Source: Larix kaempferi
Lineage: Eukaryota > Streptophyta > Pinopsida > Pinales > Pinaceae
Assembly (NCBI GenBank): GCA_027924585.1
Contig: BSBM01000319.1
Location: 7,035,001 to 7,099,000 of the forward strand
DNA length: 64,000 bases
Reading direction: 5' to 3'
Part shown: positions 58,757 to 64,000 of the stretch, one piece after another
Layout: each line of letters starts with the position of its first letter
Position numbering within the stretch: the first letter of the stretch is position 1
Made by a program: the position numbers and the translations under genes
Notes under the pieces: generated by a model
Database searches by the model: none
What the model was told of the DNA's origin: nothing
Seen by the model: the letters and a program-made list of their open reading frames with translations, nothing else

Positions 58757-59689
58757 CTTGGCTTATCCCTGCTAGCAACCAAATACAAGTCATTATAAAA
58801 TGTGCAACCTGTTCTGAGATTTTAACAAAAAAAGGACCATTCCAACATGCTAATGAGGTATATAAATAAATTATGAAGCTGCATGTTGGAGAAGCAAAAT
58901 AAACCATTCCAAACAAGAAATATGGTTCTGAGACTTGATTATACTAAGGAAATGAAGTTTTGAATGTTCCCGAAAGGGCAAGCATACGACGTGGAAACAA
59001 CTTGTTTCCCATCCAGCACTAGGAGAGAGGGTGTCCTTCATCGTTGTACCCTTAATGGTCAATGGCTGGTGAGCTTAGATTGAAACACTCTTACGGCGAA
59101 ACAAGGAACCGCCTTCTACATTTATCAAAAGGTGATGGGATTCAGCTGACCACTATGGTTATTAGTAACATTTACGAGGCATTGTGTGGCTGGTTCAAAT
59201 TTTGAATGAGGGTGACAACAACTGGAATATGGCCGGTGAAACCCTAAGGTGATTACAGTTTTGGATTTTAACTGGTAGAACGAGAAACCCATGGGGCCTC
59301 AGCGGCTTTTAAAGACAAAAATAACGACATATGCAACTAATGTCTATCCTCCACGTTCTAGATGAAAAAGGAAAACTCAAAGGTAATGTGACGTGGAGAT
59401 GAGACAAAAATAGTGGTTAGAAACCTACCTAGCAACATGATAGTGGCTGAGTGAGGTGGATGCGGTCGTGGGCGAGCTGAGTTGGAGCGGTCTGGTGAGG
59501 TCTCCCAACAACGTTTGTTTAATCAAAAACTAACTTTGTGACCAACCCAAACCCCCACCGTCCTTTTAAACGAGTTAGACACGTGCGGCATTTAATCCGG
59601 TGGATGGTGCATTTAAAACGAGTTTTAATTTTTTGTACGTCGCGGTCTTTTCAAGCTGCCTCGGCAGTTGTGCATGACCGTCATTTGAG

Positions 59690-60740
59690 GGGCAGATTTT
59701 CAAACTTCACCCGCAATTGCGAAACGATATGGCGAATGGCTTCGACATTTCGGAAGAGATTGGCGTATCCTTCCGAAACGCAACCTTTGGAGAGCTGTTG
59801 TGAGCGGTTTTACGGAGTCGTACCGCAGTTTCGGGAGACTACACAATTTCTTTCCGTAATTTCAATGGAGATAAGCCAATCGCTTCTGCAATTGCGGAAC
59901 AATTCCGTGAAGGTTCCCACCTTTTTCGGGAAGGGTTGGCGAATCACTTCCGCAACTCAAAAAATTTTGAAAAATTTCTAAGTCTCTGTGGGGTTTCAGA
60001 AGAAAAATGCTTCCACAGTTGCGGTAAGCTTATGCAAATAGCTTCCATAGTTTAGGAACGGATTGGCGAATGGCTCCACTGTTTCGAAAAGATAAGCGGA
60101 ATGGTTCCATAAAAAGTCTAAGTCTTTCAGCGAGGCTTCGGAAAAATAACGTGAAGGCTTCCGCAGTTGCGGAAGGCTTTCGCAAATGGCTTCCGCAATT
60201 TTAGAAGGGAAACTTAAAAGGTTCCGCCGTTTCAGAAGGCTTTCGTGAATAGCTTCAGCAACTTCGAGAAAAAAGACTTAATATTTTTTCAAAAGAGACT
60301 AAGTCATTCAGCGGCCCCGGGGAAGATTTGCGAATGACTCCAGTAGTTTCAGGAGGGTAAGCTGAATGGTTCCGTGACTACGGGAGGATAACCCAAATGA
60401 TTCCGCAAACTTCGAGAAATAGCTTCTAAGTCTTTCGAGCAGTTTAGGGAGGCTTATGTGAATGGCTCCCGCAGTTTCGGGAGGGTAAGCTGAATGGTTC
60501 CGCGACTGCGGGAGGATAACCCAAATGATTCCGAAAATTCGAGAGGATAACTCAAACGGTTCCGCAACTGCAGGAAGATAACTTGAAAGGTTCCAAAAAT
60601 TCGAGAGGATAAATCAAATGGTTCTGCAACTGCGGGAAGATAATTTTAAAGGTTCCAAAAATTCGAGAGGATAACTTGAAAAGTTCCGCAACTTTGGGAG
60701 GCTTTTCTCAAATGGTTTCGTGACTTTTAGGAGAACTTCT
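59690..60740 (-). repeat. U3 dyad array, 5' LTR
   Basis: Counterpart of 46200-47260. Clear 62-bp steps of GAGAGGATAA occur at 60541, 60603 and 60665, each made of two sub-units of about 31 bp (one AGGATAACTCAAA type, one AAGATAACTTGAAAGG type) separated by TTCCGCAACTGCGGGA-like dyads. Confidence 0.85.
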
Positions 60741-60904
60741 CAAATTTTATCCTTAGAAGAAAAACTTGGAATTCTCAAAGCAGGATTTTCAGTTGAAAAC
60801 AAAGTAAAAAGGAGAATTAAACTCTTAAGGCAGTCTTTCTAAAAAATAAAAGGAGGGGCCCCAATATGTAAAAAATTTGGGGGGGGGATGTTGCTGCAAC
60901 AACA

Positions 60905-60909
60905 CGGTA
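60905..60909. repeat. Target-site duplication CGGTA, right of Gypsy-B
   Basis: Identical to 41200-41204. Confidence 0.95.
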
Positions 60910-61830
60910 TTTCACCTTCTTTAATTTGTGTAAATGCTGGTGGAAAGTCTTTTTCTGACAACCTTTCGGGTTCATCCTTTTCGACAATCTCTGTGATAAA
61001 GATTGTTTTTAAATACTTTAACATGTTGGGGTGATCTTGTCTCCATTGAAAACTCTTCCCGAATGATTTCCCTGTTTCTAGGCTTAATCTTGTCGAATGC
61101 TAGCTTTCTGTCAATGTTATGCTATAGAAGGTAGTAGGTCGGCGAGTAAAATGCTGCTTTTTTGCAAGTATTGAATTTTCTGTTGGATGCAAAAATTCTT
61201 TGATAGTTTTACTTGCTTCGACCAACTTCTCCTCCTGTGGAGAAAATTGGAAGTCCTTGATGAATTTTTCTTTCAAGTCTTTCCAGGTGAACATTTCTCT
61301 TCTCGCCTCTTCCATCTTATACCATTTATTGGGTAAATCATCAAGTGTTCTGGGGAAGAGGTCAGGCCATGCTCTTTCATCTTTATAGCCCAATTTTCTC
61401 CATTATCTTTTGCAGTAGTCGATGTGGAATTCAGAATTTTGTCCTTGTGTAAACATAGGGATGTTGGCTTGAATCGTCAGCTTCTTTCCTCCAAACCTTT
61501 CTATAAAAAATGTTGATGTGGTATTCTAGCTTTGGAGTTTCGACTGATGGGTGTCCCACCATTTCGCAGCTTGACCAGTGAATGTCTCTACTATACTTTG
61601 TAGTCAGCCTTTCTCTCCAACTTGTTTTGATACATGTTCGACATGTACAGCAGGTGAATCACGTTCTTTGTACCTCAATGTCAGATTACATGTTTGTAAA
61701 CTTCTGTCTGGAACAAGCGTCGGATATGCTTGCATTTTCCGTTCAAATATCTTTGGTGTATATGATATTGAGAGACACTTATTCATTTGCTTCTTTGAGA
61801 TGGCTTCCACCGTCCAGCATTATTTCGCAT
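60910..61830 (-). pseudogene. Gypsy-A second capsid-like region, between protease and reverse transcriptase
   Basis: Read in pieces, the largest 61393-61100. It has Gag capsid hallmarks: FTGQAAKWWDTH, FFIERFGGKKLT, FPRTLDDLPNKWYKMEEAR and TWKDLKEKFIKDFQFSPQ. It lies after the protease and leads to DFPPAFTQIKEGEIP, the sequence just before the Gypsy-B insertion point. A first capsid domain is already present upstream at 64000-63600, so this is an extra one. Confidence 0.75.
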
Positions 61831-61957
61831 GAAGATCATAATTCTCCATCTGCTAGTCGTAAAGCTTTGCATCAGAATTATATCCAAGTGAAACAGGATC
61901 TCCAAGGTGAAGTTCTCCTTGGGAATTTGCTTCAATACGATATTCGTTATTGTCTAT

Positions 61958-62400
61958 TCAATAAAGTTGTCGAATATCATTATCTACTTCTGTAGGGTCC
62001 GACCATGGTTCTCCCTGAGATGGGAAGATTGGTACGACAACCTTCTGCCCATTGCCTTTCAACTTGATGCGACTTTTGTCTAAGGAAATTGAAGCCTTCA
62101 TCTTCCTCCCCCAAGGTCGACCGACCAAGGCTGGGAAAGAGCTGGCATTATATTTGGGATTAATGATTTCAAAGTTGACTTTTGTCGAGATGCCCTTGAT
62201 CGAAGTTTCGACTCCTTTCCATAGTCCAATCAGCTCAATTAATCCTTGATCTACGAGCTTTAGATAAATGCCCGATTCCTGCAATTGTTGTCAACCGAGT
62301 TGGTCCCAGGTATCACGAGTCATGATATTCACTTGGGAACCAACGTCTAGTACGACTTGTCGTACATGATATCCATTTATGTCGAGGTCGACCAATGAGT
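61958..62400 (-). pseudogene. pro: Gypsy-A protease-like domain
   Basis: Reads DINGYHVRQVVLDVGSQVNIM, with DVGS in place of the classical DTG/DSG, then after a TGA (near 62292) a piece of 108 codons containing FPALVGRPWGRKMKASISL and KLKGNGQKVVVPIF. The pattern of a VLDxGSxVN loop followed by a hydrophobic-Gly pair (LVGRPW) fits the retropepsin fold. Whether DVGS is the family norm or a lesion I cannot tell. Confidence 0.7.
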
Positions 62401-62428
62401 CAACATCATTTTTCTCTTTTTGATTTAG

Positions 62429-62882
62429 TCAGAAAATGTTTTTAGTTTGTCTTTGCTCGACAAGTTTATACTTCAATTTCTGTAACAAATCAATTAATTT
62501 TCCTAAAGCTTCATCATTTGAAATTAATTTGAAAAATTCATTGAGAACTTCTTGATGGTTTTCTTCAATATCTTCATGTGCTGCCAATTCACAAAATATG
62601 TTGGATGCATTTTTGTACACAGATTTTTGTTTCATAGGATTTGGGTAATCCTCTTTGTTTACAATTTTACTTATCAGTGGATTATCTTGACCAATGTGGG
62701 TACCTTTCCTAGTTACAATTTGCAAGTTTTTTGTACAAAGCACATCATTTTTGGATACACAAGATAAGACATGAACATTCTTTGAAGCACATCATTTTTG
62801 GATACAGAAGATAAGACATGAACATTCTTTTTATTATTTATTTTCTCAATCATGGTAGAGAAATCCTCTAAAAAGTGATCGT
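62429..62882 (-). pseudogene. Gypsy-A linker between zinc knuckles and protease, with a 47-bp tandem duplication
   Basis: An acidic, Asn/Lys/Glu-rich linker read in pieces. The sequence from 62740 is repeated at 62787 (period 47 bp: CACATCATTTTTGGATACA then AAGATAAGACATG), an internal duplication that shifts the frame. Confidence 0.6.
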
Positions 62883-64000
62883 CTACCCCACACTTTGTAC
62901 AAAATTTAAGATCAGTTCTTTCCTTATAGGGGCATTCTGCATGCCGATGATCCTCGCTAAGACATGTGAAACATAATCTAGGTCAATTAGGTCGAACACC
63001 GTGACCACCACCACAATGACCACGACTCTGGTATCCTCCACTCCTGTTGAAGTTGTCGTATCGCCGATCATATCGACGGTCATTATACCTCGGGTATCTA
63101 TCATTCATGTTCTGATTGTACCGGTTATTCCTTTGATCATTTCTATCAAACTTGTTGTTTCCTGTGTTTCTGTCATGATGTTGCTCGACAAAGTTTGTCT
63201 GGTATACTGCATGGTAGTTTTGTCGATTTTTCAAGTTCAGATGACATTCTTCAATTGGATGTGTACTGACTTCGCATATTTGACACCATTTTACTTTCTT
63301 GTTTTTCAGATTGTATGGACAATCATTTGTGGTATGCGAGTCATATTCTTTGCACAGATCGCAAAAGCATCTGGTTTGAATGACTTTAACTTCTTGTCGC
63401 CGATCCTCAATTCGACAAGAGTCTTTGGTATGCCCTGCAGTTCGACATGTAGTACACCATAATTCTGGCCCCTTCAAAGTCATACTTCGGATTGCTTGCT
63501 CCATACTTTCAAGGCATTCATCGACATGTCTATCCATGGAGACTAGAGGGTATTCGTCATCCATTTCAATCTCCAACGCTGCTTTTAATGCTTCTGCATA
63601 AGTATTAACACTTTGTCGACGTACATGTATTTTGATTTTACTTATGAGACCGGTAATAAACCATTTAATTAATAGATTTTCTTCGATATCATAGTCCAAT
63701 TTGCTCAAGAGGTCTTTGAACCTCTTGTCGTACTCCTTAACAGTTTCTGTTGGCTTTTGGACTGTTGTCTTTAGTCATTTGGACACCAGGTATGTTGCAT
63801 CTTCTATCATGAAAAAGGCCAGAAAGCTTTGTTTAATTTCTTCCTTGGTTGCATTCGGTGTCTTTGCAATGTATCCCATGTACCATGTCAGTGCACGTTT
63901 TTGTTGGTTGCAGCACTGTTTTAGAGGTTTTCCAATGTAGACCTAGGTTCTTCGCGGTACAAGATACCAACAAAACCCCTATTCACTGGCCCTTTTGGTA
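62883..64000 (-). pseudogene. gag: Gypsy-A Gag with four zinc knuckles
   Basis: The capsid end is visible near 63900-63600 (LTWYMGYIAK, IKQSFLAFFMIEDATYLV, ETVKEYDKRFKDLLSKLDYD). Then comes a chain of zinc knuckles: CTTCRTAGHTKDSC, CDLCKEYDSHTTNDC, CQICEVSTHPIEEC and, after a TGA at 62983, CFTCLSEDHRHAEC. Spacing is CX2CX4HX4C, with one knuckle at CX2CX5HX4C. Between the third and fourth is an Asn/Arg/Tyr-rich basic stretch (YNQNMNDRYPRYNDRRYD). Four knuckles are many for a plant Ty3 Gag. The N-terminus lies outside the window. Confidence 0.85.

Larger units (their letters stand above)
41205..60904 (-). mobile_element. Gypsy-B: 19.7-kb Ty3-type retrotransposon with giant coding LTRs, nested in Gypsy-A
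   Basis: A minus-strand element bounded by CGGTA duplications. LTRs are at 41205-47418 (3') and 54611-60904 (5'), with a 7.2-kb internal region 47419-54610. Internal order on the coding strand is Gag, protease, RNase H, reverse transcriptase, degenerate Ty3 RNase H, integrase. Each LTR also holds a long sense reading frame. The full length approaches the largest plant Ty3 elements. One frameshift and at least four stops break pol, so it is not autonomous. Confidence 0.95.
54611..60904 (-). repeat. Gypsy-B 5' LTR, 6,294 bp
   Basis: Starts TGTTGATGCC, ends GCAACAACA (plus strand) next to the CGGTA duplication. It has the same internal order as the other LTR: dyad array 60740-59690, G-box with TATA-like box near 59585-59563, long frame 58756-55541, TATA-like 55328-55320, AATAAA 55233-55228. 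It contains about 80 bp (near 56885-56965) that are absent from the 3' LTR. Confidence 0.95.
60905..64000 (-). mobile_element. Gypsy-A, 5' part (Gag, zinc knuckles, protease, second capsid-like region)
   Basis: Continues from 41204 after Gypsy-B is removed. It runs past the right edge of the window, so the 5' LTR, primer site and Gag start are not seen. Confidence 0.88.

Overview
This window looks like repeat-packed nuclear DNA of a large-genome land plant. I recognise no intact host gene, rRNA or tRNA. The DNA is AT-rich and almost wholly accounted for by nested, decayed transposable elements, with GT-AG introns and tRNA-iMet primer sites. The Ty1/copia and Ty3 protein families resemble, from memory, those common in conifers, so a gymnosperm is my best guess; the sequence alone does not prove it.

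Layout. (1) 1-20400: an old, probably DNA-type, mobile region. It holds two convergent, intron-containing, stop-ridden genes: an unrecognised five-exon gene (+, 2488-4471) and a four-exon DDE-transposase-like gene (-, 19748-13594). Low-complexity AAATTTG/AATTG sequence surrounds both. A copia element, Copia-1 (-, 6570-13319; 594-bp LTRs; TSD CCACA), is inserted between them. (2) 20400-22990: AT-rich sequence in which I recognise nothing. (3) 22992-33440: an older copia relic, Copia-3 (+), split inside its integrase by Copia-2 (+, 25665-33118; TSD CTGGT), which belongs to the same family as Copia-1. (4) 33877 to the window end: a Ty3-type element, Gypsy-A (-), split between its second capsid-like region and its reverse transcriptase by the 19.7-kb Gypsy-B (-, 41205-60904; TSD CGGTA).

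The most unusual object is Gypsy-B. Its two LTRs are about 6.2 and 6.3 kb long. Each carries, in sense with gag-pol and upstream of the LTR TATA box (so within U3), an open frame of about 1,070 codons: a globular N-terminal part, a charged/coiled-coil part and an Ala/Ser/Pro-rich tail. A single stop shared by both copies divides it into 773 and 297 codons. Its pol region also has an RNase H domain upstream of the reverse transcriptase and a degenerate Ty3-type RNase H downstream. Gypsy-A carries an unrelated-looking extra reading region after integrase, outside its LTR.

All elements are dead. In-frame stops, one-base frameshifts and G-to-A changes at catalytic codons (five Asp-to-Asn or Gly-to-Arg cases read directly) fit long residence in methylated, silenced DNA. 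Order of events from nesting: Copia-3 before Copia-2, Gypsy-A before Gypsy-B, the two-gene region before Copia-1.
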